Program-made: the position numbers and the translations under genes
NCBI GenBank assembly: GCA_016177795.1
Contig: JACOUM010000010.1
Coordinates: 217,059 to 281,058 of the forward strand
Direction: 5' to 3'
DNA length: 64,000 bases
DNA from: Nitrosomonadales bacterium
Lineage (GTDB): Bacteria; Pseudomonadota; Gammaproteobacteria; Burkholderiales; Gallionellaceae
The notes under the pieces: model-generated
Told to the model about the DNA's origin: nothing
Database searches by the model: none
Seen by the model: the letters and a program-made list of their open reading frames with translations, nothing else
In this document: positions 27,113 through 35,746 of the stretch, piece after piece
How positions within the stretch are numbered: the first letter of the stretch is position 1
How the letters are laid out: each line of letters starts with the position of its first letter

Positions 27113-28357
27113 TCAGGCGGCAAAAAAAGCGGCAATGCCCAACAGCACCAGCAGCACGATGACAATCAGGATCAGATTGCTGCCACCAGGCTTGGCAGAC
27201 GGTTTCGCCGGGCTTTGGCGTACGGCAGGGCGAGGATTGGCGGGTGATGCCGGGCGGGTATTTTTTGCCGCGGGTGCCGCCCGCTTGATCGACTCAGCGC
27301 TGGGGCGTTGTATCTTGAGCGTTTTGGTAAGTTCATCAACATCTTCGCTGGTGCCCGTCAAGGCAGCCAGGCGCATGGTCGCAGCGGATGAATCGAAAGC
27401 CTGCGACAAGCCTCCTGTCGCCGCTGGCCTCGCTTCCTCGTCGCTCGCCTCCCTGCTGCCGGTAGCGGTAATGGCATCCGGCAATTTTCTCTCGCCGCCG
27501 GCGGGCGATGAGACATCTATCTGTTTACCGGAACGCGGCAAGGTATCGCGACAAGCGCGCAAATCAACGGCAAAATCCCTGGCGTTCTGGTAGCGATCCT
27601 CCAGTTTCTTGGCCAATGCCTTGGCTATGATGAAATTGGCCATCTCCGGTACGGCGGGATTTAATGTACTGGGCGGCGCCGGTACCGCATTCAGGGTCTG
27701 ATACATGATGGCATTGACGTTTTCGCCGTTGAAGGGCGCCTGCCCGGTCAGCATTTCGTAGAGCATCACACCCAGCGAGAAAATATCCGAACGCTGGTCC
27801 AATGCCTTGCCCATTACTTGCTCCGGCGACATGTATTTCGGAGAACCCAGCACCATGCCGGTCTGGGTGCGCACCGCAGAAGAGGCCATGCGCGCAATCC
27901 CGAAATCGGTGATTTTTACATGCCCGTCACGTATCACCATGATGTTCGAAGGCTTGACATCGCGATGCACGATTTCATGCTCATGGGCATAAGCCAATCC
28001 CTGCGCCACCTGGGCAACAATATCCAGCACCTGCTCGACCGGCAACAAACCCGCGTCGTTCATGATATCGCGCAGCTCGCGCCCTTCCAGGAGCTCCATG
28101 GCAATGTAGGCCACATCGCCGCTCTTGCCCACATCGAAAATGGTCACGATATTCGGGTGATTGAGCCGCCCGGCCGCCTTGGCCTCCTGGTAGAACCGGC
28201 TCTCGTATTCTTCTTTCTCATCCAGCGCGAGGCCGAGATTAATCGTTTTGATCGCTACCACGCGGTCAATCAGCGGATCCTTGGCCTTGTAGACGATGCC
28301 CATCGCCCCCTGGCCGAGTTCGCCAAGCACCTCATAGCGGCCTAACTGGCTAATCAT
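27113..28357 (-). CDS. Membrane-tethered serine/threonine protein kinase
   Basis: The 414-residue protein has a complete Hanks-type kinase domain: GELGQGAMGIVYKAKDP, VAIKTI with the ATP lysine, YAHEHEIVHRDVKPSNIMV, ITDFGIARMA and SPKYMSPEQVMG. A linker rich in Pro and Ala follows, then one C-terminal membrane helix (LILIVIVLLVLLGIAAFF), so the kinase faces the cytoplasm with almost no outer domain. ATG at 28357 has a GGGTGG before it; a GTG at 28366 would add three residues. It lies 67 bases downstream of a class III cyclase protein on the same strand, suggesting a shared signalling unit. Confidence 0.9.
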   Translation of the reverse strand: MISQLGRYEVLGELGQGAMGIVYKAKDPLIDRVVAIKTINLGLALDEKEEYESRFYQEAKAAGRLNHPNIVTIFDVGKSGDVAYIAMELLEGRELRDIMNDAGLLPVEQVLDIVAQVAQGLAYAHEHEIVHRDVKPSNIMVIRDGHVKITDFGIARMASSAVRTQTGMVLGSPKYMSPEQVMGKALDQRSDIFSLGVMLYEMLTGQAPFNGENVNAIMYQTLNAVPAPPSTLNPAVPEMANFIIAKALAKKLEDRYQNARDFAVDLRACRDTLPRSGKQIDVSSPAGGERKLPDAITATGSREASDEEARPAATGGLSQAFDSSAATMRLAALTGTSEDVDELTKTLKIQRPSAESIKRAAPAAKNTRPASPANPRPAVRQSPAKPSAKPGGSNLILIVIVLLVLLGIAAFFAA

Positions 28358-28424
28358 GATATCCACCCGAATGAGTCTTTTTTGCGCTGTCCATTTGTAT
28401 AAACCCGGTAATCAGGAATTTCCA

Positions 28425-29810
28425 CTAATTACAAAACCCCGGTCTGATATTCGTCGTCCTGCCTGCGGCCAACTCAACTGTTTGCGAGTAAACCTCGCCG
28501 CTGGTACTGGTTACAATCACCGTATGCGTGCCTGCAGGAACGTCTACCACCAGCATTCTTGAAATTATCTTGCCTTTCTGGGCGCCATCTACAAATACCT
28601 CGGTTCCCGGATGGCATCTGACCGCAATATGAGCTGGCGCGCCTTGTTGTGCGGCGTCGCCGCCGATGATGGTGTCAAGCCAACCCTTCTTGTCGGCCGA
28701 TTCCGTTGCGGTACTCTTGCGCTGCGTATCCGCCTGCCTGGGCTGATCGCTTGCGGGCTGATCAATTGCGGGTTGAGCGCTTGCGGGCTGAGCGCTGGTT
28801 TTTTTGCTGTCTGCCGTGCTGGCGGCAGGTTTTTTCGGTGACGGTTTGCTCCCGGCCGTTTTCTTCGCATCCGGTTTGGGAGCTGCAGCCGGCTGTGCCG
28901 GGCTTGTTTCTGCCGTCTTGCTATCCGCAACTGGCGCAACGGGCTCGACAGGGATTGCCGGAGTAGCCGCAGGCACCGGCTCGATACCGCTTGCTGCAGA
29001 CAACGATTCGGCATCCGGCCGGGCAGGCATTTCATCACGCCCGCCCAGCGTTAACACCAGCACGCCAATCAGCACCACTGGCGCGGCAATCGCACCGGCA
29101 TAGATGGCACGTTGCCTGCGGTCAGCCTGCTCAAAGCGCGACCTGAAATTTTTAATCACATTACCCGACCGCGAGATCACGGCATTCCAGCTCTCCCTGA
29201 CGGATGTCACGAAGCGTGCCAATTGCACCTCATGTAAATTTGTGGCAATCAGATCCGCGGTCTTCTCGCCGAGATGGCCAATGGCATACACCTCATGCTC
29301 GCGCACATGTTTGTCGGTGCGCGATCCCTGGTAGCTGAACATTCCGGTATATTCTGGTGAAAGGCGCGAGACTGCATCGTAATAAGAGCGCGACACGAGT
29401 ATCTGGTCGGCATCCGCAAAACCCATGACGCGTTGCGCAACATTAATGCCGTCTCCCACGATATTGGGTTGCCCGTTGATGTCCCTGACCAGGCGCACCG
29501 GGCCGAGATTGATTCCTGCGCGCACCAGCAGGGGCGGGTTCAGACCGGGGTCTTCGTTGAGTATGCTTTCGCGCAAGCTGAGGGCGGCTTTTAACGCATC
29601 TTCTACATCGCCGAGGAAGTTGATGGCTGCCCCGTCACCGGTATCCAGAATAATGCGGTCAGCTAGCGGCACGTCGCGAATGGCAGCGGAAAGATAGCTG
29701 TTAAACCGGTCTTTCAGCGAAATCTGGCCGGACACCGACATCTTGGAATATTCCACAATATCCAAGAACAGCACACTGCACATGATGGTTTTATTGCTGC
29801 GCTCTTCCAT
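28425..29810 (-). CDS. Class III adenylate/guanylate cyclase-type protein with membrane helix and PEGA-like tail
   Basis: The N-terminal 200 residues are a class III nucleotide cyclase domain with the metal-binding Asp residues in VLFLDIVEYSKM and DTGDGAAINFLGD, and GDGINVAQRVMGF. A membrane helix near residue 250 (AIAAPVVLIGVLVLTLGG) is followed by an Ala/Pro/Lys-rich linker with short QPA repeats (SAQPASAQPAIDQPASDQP) and a C-terminal PEGA-like beta domain (GTEVFVDGAQKGKIISRMLV, VPAGTHTVIVTS). The cyclase is at the N terminus, the reverse of the common receptor order. It precedes the Ser/Thr kinase gene. Catalytic output cannot be told from sequence alone. Confidence 0.85.
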   Translation of the reverse strand: MEERSNKTIMCSVLFLDIVEYSKMSVSGQISLKDRFNSYLSAAIRDVPLADRIILDTGDGAAINFLGDVEDALKAALSLRESILNEDPGLNPPLLVRAGINLGPVRLVRDINGQPNIVGDGINVAQRVMGFADADQILVSRSYYDAVSRLSPEYTGMFSYQGSRTDKHVREHEVYAIGHLGEKTADLIATNLHEVQLARFVTSVRESWNAVISRSGNVIKNFRSRFEQADRRQRAIYAGAIAAPVVLIGVLVLTLGGRDEMPARPDAESLSAASGIEPVPAATPAIPVEPVAPVADSKTAETSPAQPAAAPKPDAKKTAGSKPSPKKPAASTADSKKTSAQPASAQPAIDQPASDQPRQADTQRKSTATESADKKGWLDTIIGGDAAQQGAPAHIAVRCHPGTEVFVDGAQKGKIISRMLVVDVPAGTHTVIVTSTSGEVYSQTVELAAGRTTNIRPGFCN

Positions 29811-29896
29811 TCAAATACCCGGTACCCTGCCTGTTGTTTGCCAATATTCCGGCCGGAACGATTGACCGAATGTAACGCTGTTGATTTTAGTGACAA

Positions 29897-30799
29897 TCAG
29901 CGTTTTACTCCAGTTTTACTTTTTTTGCTGCCGGTTCGGGCAACACTTTGCGCCGTTCGTGCCGCAGCGCCCCGGCGATGCGCGGTTTTCGCGGGTTGCG
30001 CCGGGTCGGTTTGGCGCAAAGCCGGCGGATTCTGTTGCGACACATCGCTGTCGGCGGCGATTCCCGCCCAATCCAGTACCTGCGCAACTTCCCCTTCACC
30101 CAGTTCAGCGGTCATTCCCCGCTTCAAACGCGGCGGCAGATTAATGATGCCGAAGCGCACACGCATCAGCCGGCTGACCGGCAATCCCAATGCGTCAAAG
30201 GTGCGGCGCACCACGCGATTGCGGCCTTCCTTGAGCATCACTCGATACCAGTGGTTGAATCCTTCGCCGCCCTCATCCTCGAGTTTCTCGAACTTCACCA
30301 AGCCGTCTTCCAGTTCAACACCCTGCTTGAGCGCCCTATCCATCTGAGCTTCCGTCATGGTGCCCTGCACGCGCACCGCATATTCGCGTTCGACTTCAAA
30401 ACGCGGGTGCATCAGGCAGTTCGCCAGCTCGCCGGAAGTGGTAAAAATCAGCAAGCCGCTGGTATTGAAATCCAGCCGTCCGACCGCAATCCATTTCTGA
30501 CCGCGCAACTTGGGCAATTTATCGAACACGCTGGCGCGCTTTCCCGGATCATCGCGGCTGACGATTTCTCCCTCCGGCTTGTGATACAGCAGCACGCGTA
30601 TGGCGTGCTCCCTTGCGCCGACACGGATGGTGCGTCGCTCGGCCTTCACCAGGTCGCCTTCCACCACGCGCATTCCCAGAGTGGCGGGTTCGCCATTTAC
30701 GCTGACGCGCCCGGCGGCGATCCATTCCTCCATGGTGCGGCGTGAGCCAAACCCGGCTTGCGCCAGCACCTTCTGCAGCTTTTCGCCCTGTTCATTCAT
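29897..30799 (-). CDS. rluB: 23S rRNA pseudouridine(2605) synthase
   Basis: RluB modifies U2605 of 23S rRNA. The 300-residue protein has an S4 domain ([21 protein letters not shown]), the catalytic Asp in [16 protein letters not shown] and the [15 protein letters not shown] motif. The tail after about residue 240 is Pro/Ala/Lys-rich and low in complexity. Its start overlaps the recR stop by four bases. Confidence 0.93.
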   Translation of the reverse strand: MNEQGEKLQKVLAQAGFGSRRTMEEWIAAGRVSVNGEPATLGMRVVEGDLVKAERRTIRVGAREHAIRVLLYHKPEGEIVSRDDPGKRASVFDKLPKLRGQKWIAVGRLDFNTSGLLIFTTSGELANCLMHPRFEVEREYAVRVQGTMTEAQMDRALKQGVELEDGLVKFEKLEDEGGEGFNHWYRVMLKEGRNRVVRRTFDALGLPVSRLMRVRFGIINLPPRLKRGMTAELGEGEVAQVLDWAGIAADSDVSQQNPPALRQTDPAQPAKTAHRRGAAARTAQSVARTGSKKSKTGVKR

Positions 30800-31392
30800 A
30801 TCGATATTTCACGCCGCTCCAGTACGGCCTGCGCCAATGTGCCGCTGTCCACCTGTTCCAGCTCGCCGCCAACCGGCAAGCCGCGCGCGATACGGGATAC
30901 CTTGACATTCTGCGATTGCAGCAAGGTTGCCAGATAGTGCGCCGTGGCATCGCCTTCCACGGTGAAATTGGTCGCCAGGATCACCTCGCAGGGTTGCTCC
31001 TGCGCACGCCTGACCAACCGGTCGAAATGCAATTCTTTCGCGCCGATGCCGTCCAGCGGCGACAGCCTGCCCATCAGCACAAAATACATGCCGCGATAAC
31101 ACTGTGTTTGCTCCATCATCAGCAAATCTGCGGGCATTTCGACCACGCACAGCAGGCTTGCATCGCGCCTGGACGATGCGCATAACGCGCAGATCTCCGC
31201 TTCGGAAAAATTATTGCACTTGCCGCAGTGGCGGGTATTGCTGGCGGCCAGTTCCAGCGATTGTGCCAGGCGTAGCGCCCCGGCGCGGTCGCGCTGCAAC
31301 AAGTGGTAGGCCATGCGCTGCGCAGACTTCGGCCCGACCCCCGGCAGGCAACGCAGTGCGGCGATCAATTCTTCCAGATGGGATGGGGTCAC
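30796..31392 (-). CDS. recR: Recombination mediator RecR
   Basis: RecR acts with RecF and RecO to load RecA on gaps. The 198-residue protein has the HhH start [20 protein letters not shown], the zinc finger [16 protein letters not shown], and a Toprim domain ([17 protein letters not shown]). The order dnaX-ybaB-recR is conserved across Proteobacteria. Confidence 0.97.
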   Translation of the reverse strand: MTPSHLEELIAALRCLPGVGPKSAQRMAYHLLQRDRAGALRLAQSLELAASNTRHCGKCNNFSEAEICALCASSRRDASLLCVVEMPADLLMMEQTQCYRGMYFVLMGRLSPLDGIGAKELHFDRLVRRAQEQPCEVILATNFTVEGDATAHYLATLLQSQNVKVSRIARGLPVGGELEQVDSGTLAQAVLERREISI

Positions 31393-31406
31393 TAGGGTGA
31401 ATTCCG

Positions 31407-31733
31407 TCAGAACGGCAGTTTCATCCCCGGCGGCAGACCCATACCGGAGGAAAAACCGCTCATGCGCTGCTGCGAGATGGCTTCCGCCTTTTTCGTCGCA
31501 TCGTTCAGCGCCAGCACAATCAGGTCTTCCAGCATTTCCTTGTCGTCGGAGAATACGCTGTCATCCAGCGACACGCGGCGCACTTCATGCGCGCAGGTCA
31601 CGGTCACCTTGACCATGCCGGAGCCGGCCTGACCTTCCACTTCCACGTTTGCCAATTCGGCCTGCGCCTTCTGCATGTTCTGCTGCATCTGCTGCGCCTG
31701 CTTCATCAAACCGCCCAATCCGCCTTTCATCAT
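31407..31733 (-). CDS. ybaB: YbaB/EbfC nucleoid-associated protein
   Basis: The 108-residue protein has [40 protein letters not shown] and a C-terminal Met/Gly-rich tail [12 protein letters not shown]. Members bind DNA as dimers. It lies between dnaX and recR with small gaps, as expected. Confidence 0.96.
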   Translation of the reverse strand: MMKGGLGGLMKQAQQMQQNMQKAQAELANVEVEGQAGSGMVKVTVTCAHEVRRVSLDDSVFSDDKEMLEDLIVLALNDATKKAEAISQQRMSGFSSGMGLPPGMKLPF

Positions 31734-31754
31734 TTTTGCGTCCTCCTCGACTTG

Positions 31755-33401
31755 CTATATTGGTTTAATCGATTCCGTTATCAGGCTCGCACCCAGCTCC
31801 GCTTGCGCCTCGCGCACAAAATCATCCTGTGCAATCGAGTCGTTTGCCAGCTGCTGCCTGAATTGTTTTGCCTGTTGTTCGACCACGGCCGGCGTGGCTG
31901 ATTCCGTCTTGCCCAATACGATATTCAGTTTGATCGGCTTGGCAAAATAATCGCCCAGCGCTGCCTGCAGTTTTTCGGTTGCCATCCTGTTGGCTTGAAG
32001 GTGCTTGTGCTCCTGCGACAGGCACAGGGTGATGCGCCCATCCAGGAAGCTTTGCAATACACAGTTCTTCGCCAACTGTTGCGCCATGCCCTGCACATTC
32101 AGCTGCGTCAGCAATACCCCCCAGTCCGGCTGGCCGGCCGATGCAGTCTTGCTGTCTGAAGCGCCGTCCTCCGGCGCGTGGTTAACCGGAGCGGATGCTG
32201 CAGGGGTAACCACGGATTTTCCGGCTGGCGCAGCCTTGCCCGCTATTGCCGCCACAGGCCGCGCGCTTGGCTGCGCGCTGGCAGGGGCAACCATGGCTGG
32301 CTGCGACCCGCCCCTGGCAGGCGCAAACGCCAGCATGCGCAACAGCGCCATGGTAAAACCGGCGTATTCATCGGGAGCCAGATCGATTTCATCGCGCCCG
32401 TGGATGGCGATCTGATAAAACAACTGCACCTCCTCCGGCGTGAAAGCCTGCGCCAGTTCCAGCAGGCGCTCCCGCTCCGGCTCGTCGTCGGCAATCGCCT
32501 GCGGCACGGTCTGCGCCAGCGCGATGCGATGCAGCAACACCGCCAGCTCCTGCAACGCCGCATCAAACGCCAGACTGCGCGCCGCCATGTTGTCGGCAAT
32601 TGCAAGCAATGCCGCGCCATCCTGTGCGCGTAACGTAACCAGCAAGTCAAACAGATAACCCTGATCTATCGCCCCCAGCATGGTGCGCACCGTCGCCTCC
32701 TCCACCTTGCCTGCAGAAAAGGCAATTGCCTGGTCCAGCAGGCTCAGCGCGTCGCGCATGCTGCCCTGCGCCACCCGTGCGATCAGGTTAACGGCTGCAG
32801 GTTCAAAGGAAATCTGTTCCTGCTCCAGCACCTGCTGCAAATGCGCCGCAATCAGCGCGGGCGGCAATTGCTTCAGGTTGAATTGCAGGCAGCGCGACAG
32901 CACCGTAACAGGAATCTTCTGCGGATCGGTCGTGGCGAGAATGAACTTTACATGCCCCGGCGGCTCCTCCAGCGTCTTCAGCATCGCGTTGAACGCCGAC
33001 TTGGACAGCATGTGCACCTCGTCGATGATATACACCTTGAAACGCCCGCTGGTCGGCGCGTACAGCGCGCTTTCCAGCAGTTCGCGCATGTTGTCCACCT
33101 GCGTATTCGATGCGGCATCCAGCTCGATCAGATCAACAAAACGGCCGTTGTCGATTTCCCTGCAGGCGCTGCACTCGCCGCACGGCGTGGCGGTGATGCC
33201 GGTCAGGCAATTCAGCGACTTGGCAAAGATGCGCGCGATGGTGGTCTTGCCCACGCCGCGCGTTCCGGTGAACAGATAGGCGTGATGCAGGCGGTTCTGC
33301 ATCAGCGCGTTGCTGAGCGCCCTGACGACATGCTCCTGCCCCGCCAGTTGCGCGAAAGATTTAGGTCGCCATTTGCGTGCGAGGACGGTTGTGGCTGACA
33401 A
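31755..33401 (-). CDS. dnaX: DNA polymerase III subunit gamma/tau
   Basis: DnaX is the clamp-loader ATPase. The 548-residue protein has VLARKWRPKSFAQLAGQEHV, Walker A GTRGVGKTTIARIFA, the zinc module CGECSACREID and Walker B DEVHMLSKSAFNAMLKTLEE, then an Ala/Pro-rich linker and a C-terminal part of the tau type (VLLTQLNVQGMAQQLAKNCV). I did not see a clear slippery heptamer for a gamma form. The 4.5S RNA gene upstream (separated by the pagL-like gene) is a usual neighbour. Confidence 0.97.
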   Translation of the reverse strand: MSATTVLARKWRPKSFAQLAGQEHVVRALSNALMQNRLHHAYLFTGTRGVGKTTIARIFAKSLNCLTGITATPCGECSACREIDNGRFVDLIELDAASNTQVDNMRELLESALYAPTSGRFKVYIIDEVHMLSKSAFNAMLKTLEEPPGHVKFILATTDPQKIPVTVLSRCLQFNLKQLPPALIAAHLQQVLEQEQISFEPAAVNLIARVAQGSMRDALSLLDQAIAFSAGKVEEATVRTMLGAIDQGYLFDLLVTLRAQDGAALLAIADNMAARSLAFDAALQELAVLLHRIALAQTVPQAIADDEPERERLLELAQAFTPEEVQLFYQIAIHGRDEIDLAPDEYAGFTMALLRMLAFAPARGGSQPAMVAPASAQPSARPVAAIAGKAAPAGKSVVTPAASAPVNHAPEDGASDSKTASAGQPDWGVLLTQLNVQGMAQQLAKNCVLQSFLDGRITLCLSQEHKHLQANRMATEKLQAALGDYFAKPIKLNIVLGKTESATPAVVEQQAKQFRQQLANDSIAQDDFVREAQAELGASLITESIKPI

Positions 33402-33412
33402 GTTACATCACC

Positions 33413-33943
33413 CTAGAAATGATAACCAAAACGGATCTGGTTGAAGTTGATGCCCTGGTTCGGTTTCTTGATGCCGCCATTGGAAAGGTGCTGGAAGCGA
33501 TAGCCCAGGTCAAACTGGCGGTGATCGCCGAAACGTGCGCCAACACCGATATGATCGCCGAATTGAAAGGTGCTTCCAAAATTCCGGTTTGCGTATATGA
33601 AAGTGGGCGTTATCAGGTGAAAGCCGATGGCAGCCTCCGCGTAGGGCGCAAACTCGCCCGGGTTTTTCTGCTGCAGACGGAATACCGGCGTAATGCCCGC
33701 ATCGGTAACCGTCTGGTTGTTGCCGGCCGCGCTGCGTCCGCGCCAGTTACCCAGTGAGGCTTCCCAGTATCCGGTCACCAGCCAGTCGCCCCCGGTGAAC
33801 CATTGCTTATCCCAGTTGCATGACATGCCGACGCGCGCCATATCAGCCGCGTCGCCATTGCCATATTCGACGGATGCGCCGTCCACGGCAAGCGCATTAC
33901 CGCTGAAGAACAGCACAATTGCCAGCAAGCCAAATTGCTTCAT
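33413..33943 (-). CDS. PagL-like lipid A 3-O-deacylase
   Basis: PagL is an outer-membrane barrel that removes an acyl chain from lipid A. The 176-residue protein has a signal peptide (MKQFGLLAIVLFFSGNALA), beta-barrel-like alternation, and the family active-site string YRFQHLSNGGIKKPNQG with His and Ser. It ends in F (RFGYHF), the outer membrane protein signature. The ATG at 33943 is chosen because the longer frame runs into the 4.5S RNA gene. It lies between ffs and dnaX. Confidence 0.87.
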   Translation of the reverse strand: MKQFGLLAIVLFFSGNALAVDGASVEYGNGDAADMARVGMSCNWDKQWFTGGDWLVTGYWEASLGNWRGRSAAGNNQTVTDAGITPVFRLQQKNPGEFAPYAEAAIGFHLITPTFIYANRNFGSTFQFGDHIGVGARFGDHRQFDLGYRFQHLSNGGIKKPNQGINFNQIRFGYHF

Positions 33944-33963
33944 CGCACTCCCGCCTTGAAATA

Positions 33964-34062
33964 GGAGGCGAGCCTTACCCCCGGCACTTGCAGTAATCGG
34001 CTGTGGCTGCTTCCTTCCGGACCTGACCAGATTCACCAACCCACAATGCGGGGAGACCCGCC
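33964..34062 (-). ncRNA. ffs: 4.5S signal recognition particle RNA
   Basis: On the minus strand the conserved apical domain reads GGTCAGGTCCGGAAGGAAGC followed by AGCC, the SRP RNA tetraloop and Ffh-binding region. The ends GGCGGGTC and GGCTCGCC pair to close a single long hairpin of about 99 bases. TATACA seven bases before the 5' end is a likely -10 box. The exact ends are estimated from the pairing. Confidence 0.93.
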
Positions 34063-34100
34063 AATTCTTTGTATATCGCCAATATCACGGCGCTACCTTA

Positions 34101-34374
34101 GGGAACCTCTAATTAAGTCCGCCATGAACCGCGTTGCTAACAAAAACTGGATGATCGCAAGGCGCGCGACGCAGGTCGTAGTTATTCTACGATGCCAAGG
34201 AGCGCAACGCCGCGAGCGCCAGTTTTTGTTGCAACCCTTCAGGGCATTGGCTTTGCGGGCGATCTGCGGTGTCAGGCTCCTAGCGAAGGGAGTGGCCATT
34301 CGCGTCGTCGCCTTCCTTGCATCTCATCCCGCAAAGCCGAATGCGCGGCCATGTGGGACTTAATCAGAGGTTCC
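34101..34374. mobile_element. MITE-like element 1 (274 bp, inverted ends)
   Basis: The left end GGAACCTCTAATTAAGTCC and the right end (reverse complement) GGAACCTCTGATTAAGTCC match at 18 of 19 positions. Flanks TTAG and TTAT suggest a 3- to 4-base TTA-centred target duplication of the IS5 type. Inside is a second inverted pair, AACAAAAACTGG and CCAGTTTTTGTT. No ORF has a protein-like composition. Its left end is 39 bases from the ffs 5' end, so it sits at the -35 region of that gene. The remaining bases to 34500 hold no gene that I can see. Confidence 0.75.
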
Positions 34375-34500
34375 TTATATTATTTCCGTTGTTCCGGCAC
34401 ATGTTCAATTTCTCGCCCAACGGCCTGCCATGATAAAGGAAGTGGTGGGCAAAATCCATGACGGATGCAAATCAACTCCAGCATGCATTCGAAATCTGCG

Positions 34501-35604
34501 TTATCGAGCTTCGCTGTAGCCGATGCGGTAGATCACCCCCGCCTTGTCGTCCGACACCAGCAGCGCGCCGTCCGGCATCACCTGCACGTCCACCGGGCGG
34601 CCCCACGCGGTCAGCGTGTCCAGCCAGCCTTCCGCAAACGTTTCGTAGCTCGCCGCCTTGCCGTCCTTCAGCCGCACCAGCGTGATGCGGTAGCCGATCG
34701 GCGGGAAGCGGTTCCACGAGCCGTGTTCGGCGATGAATACCTGCTTGCGGTAGGCTTCCGGGAACATCCTGCCGCTGTAGAAGCGCATCCCCAGCGAGGC
34801 CACATGCGGGCCGAGCTCCAGCGCGGCCGGGGTGAATTCGCCGCAGGCGCGTTTGGCGCCGAATTCGTCGTCGGCAAGCGCCTTGCCGTGACAGTAGGGA
34901 TAGCCGAAATGCATGCCGGGGCGCGGCGCGTGGTTCAGCTCGTCCGGCGGCATGTTGTTGCCGAACCAGTCGCGCCCGTTGTCGGTGAACCACAGCTCGC
35001 CGGTGTCGGGATGCCAGTCGAAGCCCACCGTGTTGCGCACGCCGCGCGCATACTGTTCGAGTGCGGTACCGTCCGGCTGCATGCGGAAGATCGCGGCATA
35101 GCGCGCCGGGTCAGGCTCGCAGATGTTGCACGGCGCGCCCACCGGCACATACAGCAGCCCGTCCGGCCCGAAGCGGATGAATTTCCAGCCGTGATGAATA
35201 TCGGTGGGGAATCTGTCGTTCACCACCACCGGCTTGGGCGGATTGCGCAGCCGCGACTCGATGTTATCGAAGCGCAGGATGCGGTTCACCTCCGCTACGT
35301 ACAGCGCGCCGTCGCGGAACGCCACGCCGTTCGGCGTATCGAGCTTGTCGGTGAGCACGATCACCTCGTCTGCGTGCTTGCCAAGATTGCGGTTGGGCAG
35401 CGCATAAACCCTGGAGCCGCGCGTGCCGACGAACAGCGTGCCGTCCGGACTCAGCGCCATCGAGCGCGCGCCCGGCACTTCGTCGGCATACAGGCTGATG
35501 GTAAAACCGGGCGGCAGCTTGATCTCATCCAGCGGCAGGTCGCGGGCGCCGGTGGTCAGGCTGGCGGTCAGAAGCAGGATGAAGACAGCGGCTTTCTTAA
35601 TCAT
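34501..35604 (-). CDS. Secreted PQQ-type sugar dehydrogenase (sorbosone dehydrogenase-like)
   Basis: The 367-residue protein has a signal peptide (MIKKAAVFILLLTASLTTGA) and then a six-bladed beta-propeller with PGFTISLYADEVPGARSMAL, LYVAEVNRILRFD, GVRNTVGFDWHPDTGELWFT and DNGRDWFGNNMPPDELNHAP. This matches the periplasmic glucose/sorbosone dehydrogenase family, which usually uses PQQ. A CNIC pair is present but no CXXCH haem site. GGAGGT before the ATG at 35604 supports that start. The substrate is not known. Confidence 0.85.
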   Translation of the reverse strand: MIKKAAVFILLLTASLTTGARDLPLDEIKLPPGFTISLYADEVPGARSMALSPDGTLFVGTRGSRVYALPNRNLGKHADEVIVLTDKLDTPNGVAFRDGALYVAEVNRILRFDNIESRLRNPPKPVVVNDRFPTDIHHGWKFIRFGPDGLLYVPVGAPCNICEPDPARYAAIFRMQPDGTALEQYARGVRNTVGFDWHPDTGELWFTDNGRDWFGNNMPPDELNHAPRPGMHFGYPYCHGKALADDEFGAKRACGEFTPAALELGPHVASLGMRFYSGRMFPEAYRKQVFIAEHGSWNRFPPIGYRITLVRLKDGKAASYETFAEGWLDTLTAWGRPVDVQVMPDGALLVSDDKAGVIYRIGYSEAR

Positions 35605-35690
35605 GCGGCACCTCCGTGACGGTGGAATGACAGATTTCGGGTTACGACCCTCTCTACGCCAATTTGGCAAGTAGGATGTGATGAGAAACG

Positions 35691-35718
35691 AACCGCATCA
35701 ACCGCGAACGATGCGGTT
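35691..35718. repeat. Small inverted repeat between sugar dehydrogenase and polA
   Basis: AACCGCATC and GATGCGGTT are perfect nine-base inverted copies around a ten-base loop, followed by another ACCGCATCC. It has no T run, so it is not a clear terminator. Confidence 0.5.
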
Positions 35719-35746
35719 GCCACCGCATCCTGCTGCGCTGATTATT

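Noticed and set aside
28611..29103. Plus-strand Ala/Gly-rich frames over the cyclase linker
   Set aside because: They are antisense to the low-complexity Pro/Ala linker and have no start signals.
33961..34039. N-terminal extension of the PagL-like protein (start at 34039)
   Set aside because: That part is the 4.5S RNA gene; the signal peptide begins at 33943.
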